This document shows positions 8,858-19,800 of a stretch of DNA of 64,000 nucleotides, piece by piece. The DNA is taken from assembly GCA_002323895.1 (NCBI GenBank), contig DCQM01000148.1, positions 4,750 through 68,749 on the forward strand, in the 5' to 3' direction. The notes below the pieces were generated by a model. The model saw only the letters and a list, made by a program, of their open reading frames with translations, was not told the origin of the DNA and made no database searches. Position numbers and translations under genes: made by a program. Source of the stretch: Akkermansiaceae bacterium UBA1518. Lineage in GTDB: Bacteria > Verrucomicrobiota > Verrucomicrobiia > Verrucomicrobiales > Akkermansiaceae. Every line of letters begins with the position of its first letter. The first letter of the stretch is position 1.

Positions 8858-9456
8858 TACTCAACTCCCCCCTCGTTTTCAGCATCCTCTTCGGGAGATT
8901 CCTCCCCACCCTTTGCCACGATAACCGCTGCTGCCCGTAACAACCGATCATGCAGAACATACCCCTTACGCTTTACAAAAAGAATCTCTCCCGCCTCGGT
9001 ACCTTCTTTTTCCTCCTCAGCTACCGCTTCATGATAATTGGGATCAAAAACCCCCTCAGCAGCAACTTCTTTCACACCTTGCGCAGAAAGAAAATCATCA
9101 AGCTGTCCTTTCACCATAGCCATCCCTTTGTAAATCATTGAATCCTGTTCCTGCTCCGCCATTTGCAGGCCCATCGCAAAATTATCAAAAATCGGAAGCA
9201 ACTCCTCGATTAAACCGGATCGTGCAAATCGCAAATCTTCGGAACGCTCGCGAGCCATCCGCTTTCGATAATTATCCAGATCGGCTGCCGAACGAATCGC
9301 CGCTTCCTTCCACTTCATCGCCTCAGCTTCCGGAGTCAAGGGAACCTCAGGAGCCTCCTCTTCAGGAACCTCCTCATTTTCATTCTCTTCAACAATTTCT
9401 TCGGTCGCTGCGGCGTCTTCCTCAACGACTTCAGTTTCCTGATCGTGATCTTGCAT
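8857..9456 (-). CDS. grpE: Nucleotide exchange factor GrpE
   Basis: Releases ADP from DnaK. The protein has an acidic, disordered N-terminus (about residues 1-45, mostly Glu/Val/Ala), a long coiled-coil region ([20 protein letters not shown]) and the C-terminal beta domain with the family signature around [19 protein letters not shown] and [18 protein letters not shown] chose ATG 9456 (MQDHDQE, 199 residues); an in-frame TTG at 9468 with a purine-rich stretch upstream would add MVPA. It lies 48 bases after the MFS/acyltransferase gene and overlaps dnaJ by one base. Confidence 0.95.
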   Translation of the reverse strand: MQDHDQETEVVEEDAAATEEIVEENENEEVPEEEAPEVPLTPEAEAMKWKEAAIRSAADLDNYRKRMARERSEDLRFARSGLIEELLPIFDNFAMGLQMAEQEQDSMIYKGMAMVKGQLDDFLSAQGVKEVAAEGVFDPNYHEAVAEEEKEGTEAGEILFVKRKGYVLHDRLLRAAAVIVAKGGEESPEEDAENEGGVE

Positions 9457-9503
9457 GGCGGGAACCAATACCGTCCCTCTCCCAATGTCAACCCGTCGCT
9501 TTA

Positions 9504-12014
9504 CTACAAAATGAAACCCTCCTCGTCTAGGGGCCCAAATTCTCCTACCTCCAAACCTGGCAGTAACTTTCCGCGCGTGCCCTCGCGCCAGCCACTCTGA
9601 TGAAGCATCGTCGTTGTTTCATAATCCGGATTAGGCCTCGCAAAGCTTGCAACCCGACCATTTTTAACCAAACAGCCGAAGTAATTTCCGTCGCTCAAAC
9701 CGAGCTCATCAAAGCTCCACACAATCACTTTTTTTCTCCGCAAATGCCTCACCAAGTCATCCCGTCCCACCACTCCGCGCAGCGCCACAGAATCAAGTCC
9801 CTCCCGTGAAACTTTTGCCAAAATCGCGGCATCGCTCAAACCATCAGCAAGAGAAACCGTCGCCCCAACACTGAGCGGCCATAGCACACCCAAAACCCCA
9901 CTCAAATCGTCCTCGGGTAACCATTCAACGAGCAAGCGTGTCCGGCGATGGGCCATATGCACTTGGCTCAACTGACTTGCATTAATTCTCATTCCACGCC
10001 CCACCTCGTCCTTTCCAAAGCAACGATCGCTCATCTCGGTCCAGCCCCGTGGCAAATCACCAGAAATCTCCGGTTCACAGTTCTTCTTAGCCAAAAGCCT
10101 GCCTTCTCGGTCTGCTGCAGTCTTGACCGACAAGCCACGCAGCGCATCTCCAACATCAACATTCCACGGGATTGGCGAACCAAAAGCGACAGTCACTCCA
10201 TAGCGTAAAGTTTGAGGAGGCTTTCTAAGAAAATTACCTTCCGAAAATGACCACATCGAGCCCCAAAGCCCATCCATATATGCTGGCAAAACATCCACAT
10301 TTCCTTTCTTTGCCATCATCTGATAGCCTCGTTTAATCTCACAAAGCGCCCCTGTTCGCGAAAGCTGCCCCTCCGCAAACACACAGACAACCGCACCTTC
10401 CTTAAGCGCATTTGCCGTGATCCGAATTCCATCTCGCGCTTTGCTTGGAGAAATTGCCACTGCATCAAAAAACCGCGCAAATCCACCGACCCACTTGCTC
10501 TCGAAACAATCCGCAAAAAGGACAAACCGGATTGGCCTGGGACAAGCCGCAGACAACACAAAAGCATCAATGTAACTCAGGTGATTTGGCACCATCAGGA
10601 CCCCTCCTTCTTTTGGAATATGATCCACTCCAAGCGCCCGAATTTTGTAAACCGAACGAAAGATCCCTAAAAATACTAGGCGAATGAAATCTTTTGGTAG
10701 CAAGCGCATAATATGAACTGTCGCCCAACCGCAAATCCCAGATATTAGAATAAATTGAAGCCAAAATGGAACTCCCAGAAACGAAAGGAAGAACTGGACT
10801 CCCACCGCTAGAACCAAACCAAGATTGATGCACAAATTAGAAGCTGACAGCACCATCCCTCGGTGGTTTTCGGGAGCCCGATCTTGCAAAAAAACATTCA
10901 AAGGAACCAAATAAAGAGCCCCTCCAAAACCCGTCAAAACAAGTAACAAGAACGAAATCACCCCCATTTGAAAGATCGCCAGAAACCCTGTCGACAAACA
11001 CATCAAAGCCCCGCCTATCACAATTAGCCCCAGTTCATTTCGACGATTACAAATCCAACTAGCAAGCAAACTTCCGACCACAATTCCCACTACGACAGGT
11101 ATCCAAAGAATCGCAGCCCCTACGCCCAGCCCTTCAAGGCTACCCCACCGATCCTCGGCGATCTGAATCAATAACATTTGAAGAAAACCTCCAAAGCTCC
11201 AAAAAAAGGCAATACCCAAAGCGCACCGCCACAAAGCCTCATTTTTTCTTAGTTCCCGTAAATCCCCGAAATGCCTGACCGTCATTGCCCACGAAAACGT
11301 CTCATCTGATTGAGATTTCGTCTTCTGGATCAGATGGGAAAAACAAAGAGATAAAACAGCTCCAATCAAAATCCATAATACTGGGATTATCGCCGCAGTC
11401 CATGGAGTAAGCCCGTTTTGTAAACCCCAGGCATCATACCAAAATCCTCCGATTATTTGCCCTAAAAGAATCATCAAGACAACAGATCCTTCCATCACTC
11501 CATTGGCAAAGCCCAGCCTTTCACTTCCAACCAACTCTTTTACCACTCCCATTTTCGAAGGGCTTAAAAGAGCCGACTGCATCGCCAATAAAAAGAAAGC
11601 GAACATGACCACGTAAAGCGGCCACGAAGCTCCCTCCTGCCGCGACCCTAGCCACAACCCACAACCCATCAAAAGAAGCACCAAAAACTGAAACCAAGAT
11701 GACAGCCTAATAATTAGACTCTTCGAAAAGCGATCGCCCAACCACCCAGCTATTGGAGCAAACAAAATAAAGGGAAGGATCGCTAAAAGCGCAAAGAGAT
11801 GTTCCACTCTACTCGGTGCAAGGCCCATTGACGCCAACCCCATTCCAAGCGGGATTAAGATAAACTTGGTGAAGCTATCATTGAAGGCATTTGTCGATTG
11901 CATCCCGATTAAGGACCAGAATGACACCCATTCTCGCCTTCGGGGCTCCCTTAAATCATCGTCCACAAATGGACCATGACCCAACCTTCGCTGTTTTGAA
12001 AATTGATAATCCAT
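9504..12014 (-). CDS. MFS (LplT-like) transporter - PlsC acyltransferase fusion with a shrunken AMP-binding tail
   Basis: An 836-residue protein with the order of the fused LplT/Aas lysophospholipid transporter-acyltransferases. Residues 1 to about 430 are twelve MFS helices with GWLGDRFSK after helix 2. Residues about 460-640 are a PlsC/LPLAT domain with intact H478-x4-D483 in NHLSYIDAF and the FAEGQLSRTG motif near 548. Full Aas proteins end in an acyl-ACP synthetase domain of about 500 residues. Here only about 160 remain. They resemble its central part (LLVEWLPEDDLSGVLG) and its GKLLPGLEV segment but lack the TSGSSG phosphate loop and the GLTE motif. It likely flips and re-acylates lysophospholipid. 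It sits between mnmA and grpE. Confidence 0.85.
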   Translation of the reverse strand: MDYQFSKQRRLGHGPFVDDDLREPRRREWVSFWSLIGMQSTNAFNDSFTKFILIPLGMGLASMGLAPSRVEHLFALLAILPFILFAPIAGWLGDRFSKSLIIRLSSWFQFLVLLLMGCGLWLGSRQEGASWPLYVVMFAFFLLAMQSALLSPSKMGVVKELVGSERLGFANGVMEGSVVLMILLGQIIGGFWYDAWGLQNGLTPWTAAIIPVLWILIGAVLSLCFSHLIQKTKSQSDETFSWAMTVRHFGDLRELRKNEALWRCALGIAFFWSFGGFLQMLLIQIAEDRWGSLEGLGVGAAILWIPVVVGIVVGSLLASWICNRRNELGLIVIGGALMCLSTGFLAIFQMGVISFLLLVLTGFGGALYLVPLNVFLQDRAPENHRGMVLSASNLCINLGLVLAVGVQFFLSFLGVPFWLQFILISGICGWATVHIMRLLPKDFIRLVFLGIFRSVYKIRALGVDHIPKEGGVLMVPNHLSYIDAFVLSAACPRPIRFVLFADCFESKWVGGFARFFDAVAISPSKARDGIRITANALKEGAVVCVFAEGQLSRTGALCEIKRGYQMMAKKGNVDVLPAYMDGLWGSMWSFSEGNFLRKPPQTLRYGVTVAFGSPIPWNVDVGDALRGLSVKTAADREGRLLAKKNCEPEISGDLPRGWTEMSDRCFGKDEVGRGMRINASQLSQVHMAHRRTRLLVEWLPEDDLSGVLGVLWPLSVGATVSLADGLSDAAILAKVSREGLDSVALRGVVGRDDLVRHLRRKKVIVWSFDELGLSDGNYFGCLVKNGRVASFARPNPDYETTTMLHQSGWREGTRGKLLPGLEVGEFGPLDEEGFIL

Positions 12015-12075
12015 CTTCGCACCATCATCTCAATCGATATTGCCAGGATTTAGGCTTTAGCCTTCCCCAGCTAAC

Positions 12076-13167
12076 TTAAGACTCGATGAGATCACCTACC
12101 TTCTCAAACACTCCCCCACCCAGTAATCTTCCGCCCTCATAAAAGGCACATATTTGCCCCGGTGTCAGAGCTCGTTGATGTCTTGTGAACGACAGGGCTA
12201 ATTTACCTCCCTCAATCTCTCTTACCTCAACCGCCTCGCTCTTCGCCCGATATCTAGGTTGAACTTCCGCCCTCCCCCTTGTCACCGCCTCGTTAATCCA
12301 CGAAAGTGACCCAACGGTGCAAGTCCCAGCATAGAGCCCACTCGTTGCAGGCTCGTCCCAACCAACAATCAATTGGTTCTTCTCCGCGTTTTTACCAACG
12401 ACGACATAAGCCATCCCAGACCTTGGGGACGCCACTCCATGCCCTTTACGTTGCCCCAAGGTATAAAGATGTAAACCATCATGTCGCCCCTTCACCTTAC
12501 CATCTAGATCGACAATCTCCCCCGGGCAATCGGGAACGTGATGACGCAAAAAATCACTCATCTTGATGTTTCCTATAAAGCAAATCCCTTGGGAGTCCTT
12601 TTTTTCAGCCGTTGGTAAATCAAATCGCCGCGCCACTTCGCGCACTTCTGGCTTCAACATCTCGCCTGCTGGAAAAAGAGCATGCTTCGCCTGATACTGC
12701 GTCATCATCGCCAAAAAATATGACTGATCTTTGTTAGGATCTGCCCCTCGCAAAAGATCCACTGATCCGTCTTTACGGACACGCCTCCGAACATAGTGCC
12801 CGGTGCCGACAGCCTCAAATCCCTGCTCCAAGGCATAGTCTAAAAACACACCAAACTTCATTTCACGATTACACATGACATCCGGATTAGGCGTCACTCC
12901 GTCGCGATATCCCTCGAGCAAATAATTCACGATCCGCTCACGATACTGATCAATCAGGTCAATCACTCGAAACTCAATCCCCAGTTTTTTCGCAACTAGA
13001 TGAGCATCTTCAAGATCACTTTCCCAGGGACAGTCGCCAGGCAAGCCTTCTTCATTGATCCAATTCTTCATATAGCCACCCACAACCTCGTGTCCTTGTT
13101 CTACCAACAAAGCAGCAGCTGCCGAGGAATCTACCCCACCTGAAAGTCCGACCATAATCCGTGCCAC
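12076..13167 (-). CDS. mnmA: tRNA-specific 2-thiouridylase MnmA
   Basis: Thiolates U34 of the Glu, Gln and Lys tRNAs. The 363-residue protein has the PP-loop GLSGGVDSSAAA near residues 7-18. The two catalytic cysteines are visible in NPDVMCNREMKFG and DSQGICFIGN, about a hundred residues apart. A beta-barrel C-terminal region follows (YTLGQRKG, VGWDEPATSGLYAG). The start is GTG 13167 (MARIMVGLSGG); an internal ATG at 13155 would trim the first strand. It is upstream of the MFS/acyltransferase gene by 61 bases on the same strand. Confidence 0.96.
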   Translation of the reverse strand: MARIMVGLSGGVDSSAAAALLVEQGHEVVGGYMKNWINEEGLPGDCPWESDLEDAHLVAKKLGIEFRVIDLIDQYRERIVNYLLEGYRDGVTPNPDVMCNREMKFGVFLDYALEQGFEAVGTGHYVRRRVRKDGSVDLLRGADPNKDQSYFLAMMTQYQAKHALFPAGEMLKPEVREVARRFDLPTAEKKDSQGICFIGNIKMSDFLRHHVPDCPGEIVDLDGKVKGRHDGLHLYTLGQRKGHGVASPRSGMAYVVVGKNAEKNQLIVGWDEPATSGLYAGTCTVGSLSWINEAVTRGRAEVQPRYRAKSEAVEVREIEGGKLALSFTRHQRALTPGQICAFYEGGRLLGGGVFEKVGDLIES

Positions 13168-13300
13168 AGAAATGATTTAACCCGCCAGCGCATTTCCGGC
13201 AAGCCATCGAAAAATTAAACCAAAAGCCAAGTTAGCGGACCCCGCTGATCGATACGATCGACCAAAACAAGGTCGTGATCGCTAAACATTGCCGCGGTAT

Positions 13301-14731
13301 TTAGGAGAAAATCTCCATTGCTGGCTTTCCGATTCCATCCTTGGTGGCGTAGAATGGACGGCCCTCGATATCAAAGGAAGTTTTCGGTGAGATCCCCATA
13401 GCTTGAAAAATTGTGGCGTGTAAATCCTCAACTGCGAGCGGATTCTCAACTGCCACGAATGGTCGTTCATCCGCAGTTTTGCCAAATTGAAATCCCTTTT
13501 TCACCCCACCACCAAACATCAACACACTAGTCCCACCAGTGAAGTGCCTATGCTGACCATAATGTTTTAGTTCTGAGATAACATCAACCTTGTGAGTCGT
13601 CTGATCGCGCGCATTTGATCCCGGCACACCCTCAATCATCATGTCGCGACTGAACTCGCTTGCAATCACGACCAAAGTCCGATCCAGCATTCCACGCTCC
13701 TCTAAATCACGAATCAATTGAGCGATAGGCTGATCAATCTCAGATTTTAACCGCTTTAAAGTGGTGTGTCCTTTTTCGTGAGTATCCCAATGTTTGAACG
13801 GCTGATATTCGGTAGTCACCTCGATAAATCGAGCTCCCGATTCCACGAGTCGCCTCGCCAACAAACATCCCTGTCCAAAGCGGGTTTTACCATATTTCCC
13901 AGCCGATTTTTCATCCTCCTTCGTAAGATCAAACGCCACTGCCTCCCTTGAACTTAACAGCCGATGGGCCTTTTCCATCGATTGCAACATCGACTCTTGT
14001 TGGAACTCACTCCCGCTTCTTCCAACCAAACCCTCTGACATCAATTTTTTATAAAGCTTATATCGATTGGTAAACCGACCCGGGGTCATTCCTTTCGGCG
14101 GCTGTACTGCCCCGATCGCCTGATCAGGATATGGTAGCAGGAAGGGGCCAAATTCACTCCCAAAAAATCCGCCGGTGTGGAAAGCTTTAAGCTCTTCTTT
14201 CTCACCCACTCCCTCGAGTCGCTGACCAATATCAATAAAGGCAGGCATCGCCTCATTTCTCTGCCCCAGCACCTTGGCCATCCACGCCCCAATGTGCGGG
14301 GCTGCAACCGTTTGCGGTGGCACGTATCCGGTGTGCCAATGATACTGATGCCGTGAATGGAGAATATGGCCGAGGTCGGGTTGCACCGCCGAGCGGATTA
14401 AAGTCCCCTTATCCATCACCTTCGCAACTTCCTCAAAACCTTCCGTGAAATTGATCCCACTTACCGAGGTTGGGATCGCAGGAAAGGTGCTACCAACATC
14501 AGATACTTTGAGGCCCTTTCGAAATGGTTCGTAGTGCTTCGGATCAAAAGTATCAGGGGCCGCCATCCCTCCACCCATCCAAAGTAAAATACAACAATCG
14601 GCCTTCGCCTCGGGCTGTTCAATTTCATCGCTAAACGAGCGAGGCGCGCCCATTGATAAAGTCGCCGCGGAAGCAGTTCCAAGCTTTTTGAGAAAGTCGC
14701 GCCGGTTTTCAAATTCAAGTGCTTTTGACAT
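13301..14731 (-). CDS. DUF1501 protein, Tat-exported
   Basis: A 476-residue member of DUF1501, a sulfatase/alkaline-phosphatase-like fold very abundant in Planctomycetes and Verrucomicrobia. The N-terminus carries a twin-arginine signal (RRDFLKKLGTASAATL) consistent with folded export. Family motifs include CCILLWMGGGMA, HILHSRHQYHWHTGY, GCLLARRLVESGARFIEVT, and EFSRDMMIEG followed by HRHFTGGTSVLMFGGGVKKG. Substrate and reaction are unknown for the family. The ATG is preceded by GAGGG. It starts nine bases after the stop of the DUF1549/DUF1553 gene, its standard partner. Confidence 0.92.
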   Translation of the reverse strand: MSKALEFENRRDFLKKLGTASAATLSMGAPRSFSDEIEQPEAKADCCILLWMGGGMAAPDTFDPKHYEPFRKGLKVSDVGSTFPAIPTSVSGINFTEGFEEVAKVMDKGTLIRSAVQPDLGHILHSRHQYHWHTGYVPPQTVAAPHIGAWMAKVLGQRNEAMPAFIDIGQRLEGVGEKEELKAFHTGGFFGSEFGPFLLPYPDQAIGAVQPPKGMTPGRFTNRYKLYKKLMSEGLVGRSGSEFQQESMLQSMEKAHRLLSSREAVAFDLTKEDEKSAGKYGKTRFGQGCLLARRLVESGARFIEVTTEYQPFKHWDTHEKGHTTLKRLKSEIDQPIAQLIRDLEERGMLDRTLVVIASEFSRDMMIEGVPGSNARDQTTHKVDVISELKHYGQHRHFTGGTSVLMFGGGVKKGFQFGKTADERPFVAVENPLAVEDLHATIFQAMGISPKTSFDIEGRPFYATKDGIGKPAMEIFS

Positions 14732-14740
14732 AGTTCCCTC

Positions 14741-16582
14741 TTAGTTAATAAATTGAAATTCGGGCAGCATAAGAATTGCCCACAAAAAGTCCGCCGCAGA
14801 TTCCGGGGTAACTCGTGCTCCTAGAATCTCATGGCCCACTTGTTTTTCAAGTGAACTTGGTAGGCGAGACAAGGCTTCGAGATAGAGGGTTTCAACCCTC
14901 TCTTTCTTAGCGACAAATTTAGCGGCACCTCGATTTAGATAATTAACGAATTCTCTGCCATTATTGAGTTCAAGAGCCTGCAAGGTGGTTAAGTCAGCGG
15001 GCCGAGTCGTAACAACTTGCTCCCGATTTGGACGACCAAGCGCACGCATCAAGAGAGTCGACTTCACCAACGATGCCCTCACAGCCCGAGCTTTCTCACT
15101 TTCTCTTTCAACCTTCGCATCAATCTTTCCGGGCGCTGTCTCAGTAATTCCCCATACCGCATCGATAAATTGCTCAGCCGTCATCCGCTTAGCACTAGGG
15201 CCTTCAAAAACAAAAGATTCACCGCTCTTCGACGCAATCACTGTTGCGCTTTGATACGTTCGGGAGCTTACAATGATGGAAAGAGTCCTTTTAAGATCAT
15301 AACCATTCTTAGCAAAGTCCCACGCGAGGTAATCGAGCATATCCTCACTCCATGGACGGTTGCTCATCATATCTACAGGCTCAACCAAACCCCGCCCCAT
15401 CAAACGCGCCCAAAGACGATTCACAATAGTCCGAGCCAAGCGGCCATTTTCCTCCGTGGTCGCAAGTTCTGCAACCCTCTTCAATCTACCATCGCGAGAT
15501 AATGATTTATCAATTGGGCCCAATTCATTAAAAAGGAACTTTGCGTCCATCTTTTCACCAGTCGGCTTATCGCAGCGATACATCTCAAGTGGTTTTCCCG
15601 CGATAATCGCTGCCATTCCATAAGCGTCTTCCAGCTTCCAATTATTAATGAAGCTATCGTGACACGAAGCACACTTCATATTCTCACCAAAGAAGATCTG
15701 AGAGACATTTTGAGCAAATTGAATCTCGGGGACTTGTGACGCATTGACGTTGCCCCGCCACTTAATTCCTTTGATAAAGCCTTCTGACTCAGCAGTGGGA
15801 TTCAACAACTCTCTTACAAATTGATCATAAGGTTTGTTCTCTTTTAGCGAAAGGTAGAGCCACCCGGTAATCTGACGACGCCCCCCGTCAATAAAACCAG
15901 TTCCCGCGTAATCATTCCGTAAAAGATCATTCCAAAACGTCATCCAATGATCGGCATAATCGAGATCGCGTGAGAGGATTTGCTTGATCTTCGCCGCCCG
16001 CTTTACGCCTCGGTCCGAAGTTTCGAATTTTTCCAATTCACTTTTTGAAGGAAGGAGTCCTACCAGATCGAGACTCACTCTTCTCAAGAACCGGGCATCC
16101 GGAATTGGGGCAGGTGGTTGGACTCTATTTTTTTGAAAATAGGCTGCTGCTATTCGATCGATTGGATTTCCGCCTTCGGGCCCAGGAAGATCAACCTTTT
16201 TAAGACCCAGAGGAGCCCTCCATGTCTTTTTCTTAAAAGTAAATCCCTTCTCCCAAGCCAACCCTTCATTCACCCACTTTGCTAAAGTCGCAATACTATC
16301 GGCCGGCAGAGGATCAGCGTCATGTGGCATACGCTCATCTTCGTCCTGCGCTGTGAGCACCTGTATCAAAAGACTGTCCTGGGAATCACCGAGCTCAACC
16401 GTCTCAGACTCCAGCAGGGCCTCGCGAGTATCTAGCGAGAGCCCTCCTTTATATTTTCCGTTCGTATGACACTTTGCGCAATTCTCTTTTAGAATTGGCA
16501 ACACCTCATGCGCAAAATCCACTTTTGCCGAAACAAATGAAGTTACAGCAATCAGAAACGCAATTTGAGCTTTTAGAATCAT
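14741..16582 (-). CDS. DUF1549/DUF1553 protein with planctomycete cytochrome c-like domain
   Basis: A 613-residue secreted protein. A signal peptide (residues 1-19) precedes a PSCyt1 domain with a heme-binding motif CAKCH (Cys35, Cys38, His39). The DUF1549 domain follows (PIDRIAAAYFQKNRVQPP, FLRRVSLDLVGLLP) and contains a second C-x2-C-H at 304-308 (CASCH). DUF1553 ends the protein (RLARTIVNRLWARLMGRGLVEP, SRTYQ, ALGRPNREQ). The function is not established; these proteins with their DUF1501 partners are thought to act outside the cytoplasm on polymers. At 613 residues it is on the short side for the family. Confidence 0.93.
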   Translation of the reverse strand: MILKAQIAFLIAVTSFVSAKVDFAHEVLPILKENCAKCHTNGKYKGGLSLDTREALLESETVELGDSQDSLLIQVLTAQDEDERMPHDADPLPADSIATLAKWVNEGLAWEKGFTFKKKTWRAPLGLKKVDLPGPEGGNPIDRIAAAYFQKNRVQPPAPIPDARFLRRVSLDLVGLLPSKSELEKFETSDRGVKRAAKIKQILSRDLDYADHWMTFWNDLLRNDYAGTGFIDGGRRQITGWLYLSLKENKPYDQFVRELLNPTAESEGFIKGIKWRGNVNASQVPEIQFAQNVSQIFFGENMKCASCHDSFINNWKLEDAYGMAAIIAGKPLEMYRCDKPTGEKMDAKFLFNELGPIDKSLSRDGRLKRVAELATTEENGRLARTIVNRLWARLMGRGLVEPVDMMSNRPWSEDMLDYLAWDFAKNGYDLKRTLSIIVSSRTYQSATVIASKSGESFVFEGPSAKRMTAEQFIDAVWGITETAPGKIDAKVERESEKARAVRASLVKSTLLMRALGRPNREQVVTTRPADLTTLQALELNNGREFVNYLNRGAAKFVAKKERVETLYLEALSRLPSSLEKQVGHEILGARVTPESAADFLWAILMLPEFQFIN

Positions 16583-16871
16583 AGTTTTACGGTCTCGAGT
16601 TTAAGAATGTCAGAATTCCACAAATATTAACAGATTACTTCTGAAACGATTCGCGACGACTCCGAAAAATGCGATGATATTGGGCAGATACTTTGGTTAA
16701 GCTTAGGAATATGATCTCAGCGAAAGGCCTCCGGAGCCCCCATTTGAAACGTGCCAATGACCTACCCTTGCTTACGCAGAGCAATAGATTATTTTATCTT
16801 TGAGGGACATCTAATTCCTCGCTATCAGCCGTAGTCTGTAGCTACACAAAAAAGTAAGGCCACCGTTTCCC

Positions 16872-19800
16872 ATGAAAAATACAACACGATTCTGGTCTTT
16901 CGCCGTTCCCTCGGTTCTGGCTCTTTTCCAGGCCCAATCGGCGATTCTTGACGAAGAGATAACACTCAAAATCGGTGAGGTTGTAATTAACGAGTTTATG
17001 GCATCGAACGATGGCGGCCAAACCAGTAATCCGAACGATTGGTATCCAATTACCAATCAAATTAATGGCACGACGCACGATTGGATCGAAATCTTCAATA
17101 ACAGTCCATCCCCTCTCGATCTCGGTGGTTGGCATCTCACCGACGAGCCTTCGGCACTAGGAAAGTGGACCTTCCCCTCACCCACAAACATTCCCGCAGG
17201 AGGATTTCTCATCGTCTACGCTTCGGGGTCCGGTGTCCCCGATGCAAACGGAAATTTTAACACCAACTTCAAACTTTCATCAGGCGGCGAATACCTTGCG
17301 CTCGTAAATTCATCAGGCACGATTGAGAGCGAATTTTGCCCAGATAACACCAACTATCCAAAACAAGACGAAGACGTTTCTTATGGCTTAGATCCTACAA
17401 ACGGTGCCCCAGTTTACTTCTCATCCCCCAGCCCAGGCTTTGCCAACAACACTTCCGGAATCGCCAAAGTGCTTGATACTAATTTTAGTCCGGATCGTGG
17501 CTACTACGACCAGGCCATCAATGTCACCATCACGAGCGACACCCCTGGAGCGACCATTTATTTCACTACGGATGGCACCCGCCCAATCAATCAGACTGGA
17601 GACCCAACAGCCAATGCTTCCATTTACTCCGGTCCCATTCCAGTCAGTAAAACCACCACACTCAAAGCATCCGCGACAAAATCCGGGTTCACCCCAACAA
17701 ACATCGACTGTCAGACCTACCTCTTGTTTGATATTGAAAATGCCCGTCCTGATGGAACCGATCCCGCAGGATTAAACACCGCTTTTCTGGAGCAAAATCA
17801 GCCTCCTGGGTGGGGCAACCTATCTTCGGGAGACTACAGGATGGACACTCGCGTCTCTAAATCAACAAGCCTTGCCACCGGTCATCAGGATACTATTGCC
17901 CAAACGATGCTCAAAGGACTCCGAGACATCCCTACCATTTCGATTGCTATGGATCGTGCCGACTTTAGTGGGAGAAGTGGTATTTATACAAACTCGACAA
18001 ATGGGGGCCTTGAGTATGAATGCTCCGCCGAATATATCCCATCCTCCACCGACCCTCGTAATGACTGGCAAATCAATTGCGGCATCAAAGTTCAGGGCGG
18101 AGCGAGCCGTAACCCAGACGCCAGTCCAAAACACTCGATGAATTTCCGGTTCCGAACTCAATACGGCTCCGGACGATTGCGCGAAAAACTCTTTCCAAAT
18201 TCAGAAATCGAAGAGTTTAACTCCATAACCTTACGCGCCGGATATAACAATTCTTGGATCCATCGTGACAGTGGCCAGCGAAGCCGCGGCTCCATGATTC
18301 GCGATCAATGGATGCGCGAATCTATGCTCGATATGGGAAATCCCGCAGCCGGTCACGGATTTATGGTTCACGTTTTTGTAAACGGTCTTTATTGGGGAGT
18401 CCACAACCTCTGCGAACGCCCAGAGGCTTCCCACTACGCCGCCTACAACGGTGGTGATGACAGCCTCCTTGATGCCCGCAATGGTTCTTCTATCGTAGAT
18501 GGATCTGCGACCGCTTGGAATACCATTCCAAGTGTGGTTTCCAATGGTAATTGGGATCGGATCCAGCAGGTCATCGATATCGATCACTATATCGACTACC
18601 AGATCATTAATCGATACGGCGGCAATTCAGACCTCAAGGCCGGTGGCAATTGGCGGGCCGCAGGAGGAGGACCATTTACGACTGGCCGGCCTGAGCAAAT
18701 GGCACCTTGGCAACTCTATTCATGGGATGGCGAGCGCTCCCTCGAGAGCCCTTCACTCAACAACTCTCCACGCGACCCCATGGGAGTGCGAAGCCAACTC
18801 GAGGCGCTATCGGAATATCGGATTCGTTTTGCCGACAGACTTAAAAAACACTTCGGCTCAGGAGGCGCCCTTACGGCCGAAGCCACTGCCGCGCGTTGGA
18901 TGAAATTCGCAGACAATCTCGACCGAGCGATCATCGCCGAGTCCGCCCGCTGGGGTGATCATCGCGGCAGGCTTTACACCCGCGACAATCAATGGCTTAC
19001 CGAACAAAATCGCCTCATCAACAGCTACTTCCCCGCCCGTAGTAATATCGTTCAAGCTAATTACGGCTCCCTAGTCCCTTCTGTGAACGCGCCAGATTTT
19101 TTGGTAAGCGATTCTTTTCAAAGCGAAGGGATTATTCCTGTTGGAGGCAGTCTCAAGATCACCTCCACTACTGGCACCATCTACTACACAACTGATGGTG
19201 ATGACCCCCGCCTACCCGGAGGTGGAATCAATCCCGATTCAACCTCAATCGGAGGGGGGAATAATCAGACTGACTTTATTCAACTTCAAGAAAATGGCTG
19301 GAAATTTCTCGATACCGGAACCGCGCAAAGTGACAGTGAAATTGTAGTCGGAAATGCCAATTACGACAGCAGCGACTGGAAGCATCCTTTTTTCAATGAC
19401 ACCAGCTGGGTAACAGGGCGAGCCTTATTAGGATACGGCACGATCAACGGGCGGACGATAAACACTGATCTCAACTTTCAAACTCCCCGCCTTCCAACAA
19501 TTTACTTCCGTAAATCTTTTACCGTCACCGATGCCGACAGCTTTACCCAACTGAATCTTAATTTTGTCCGAGATGATGGAGCCATTGTTTACCTCAACGG
19601 CAAAGAAATTGGACGAAGTAATATGAGCGGGGGGAATCAGCGATATGAGGATTATGCCATTAGCGCCACCTCTAATGAAGGAGGCCTCGTTAATCTTGGG
19701 ACTCTCACTCTCGCAGCCGGCGACCTCCTCGAGGGAACTAACGTTCTTGCCGTAGAAGTCCACCAAAACAGCTCCAGCAGTAGTGACACCGGACTCGATG

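Noticed and set aside
13250..13282. Imperfect hairpin downstream of mnmA
   Set aside because: The stem has a bulge and there is no T-run on either strand.
16837..16846. Ten-base palindrome TGTAGCTACA before the LTD/CotH gene
   Set aside because: A single short palindrome in a 289-base gap is expected by chance and matches no operator I can name.
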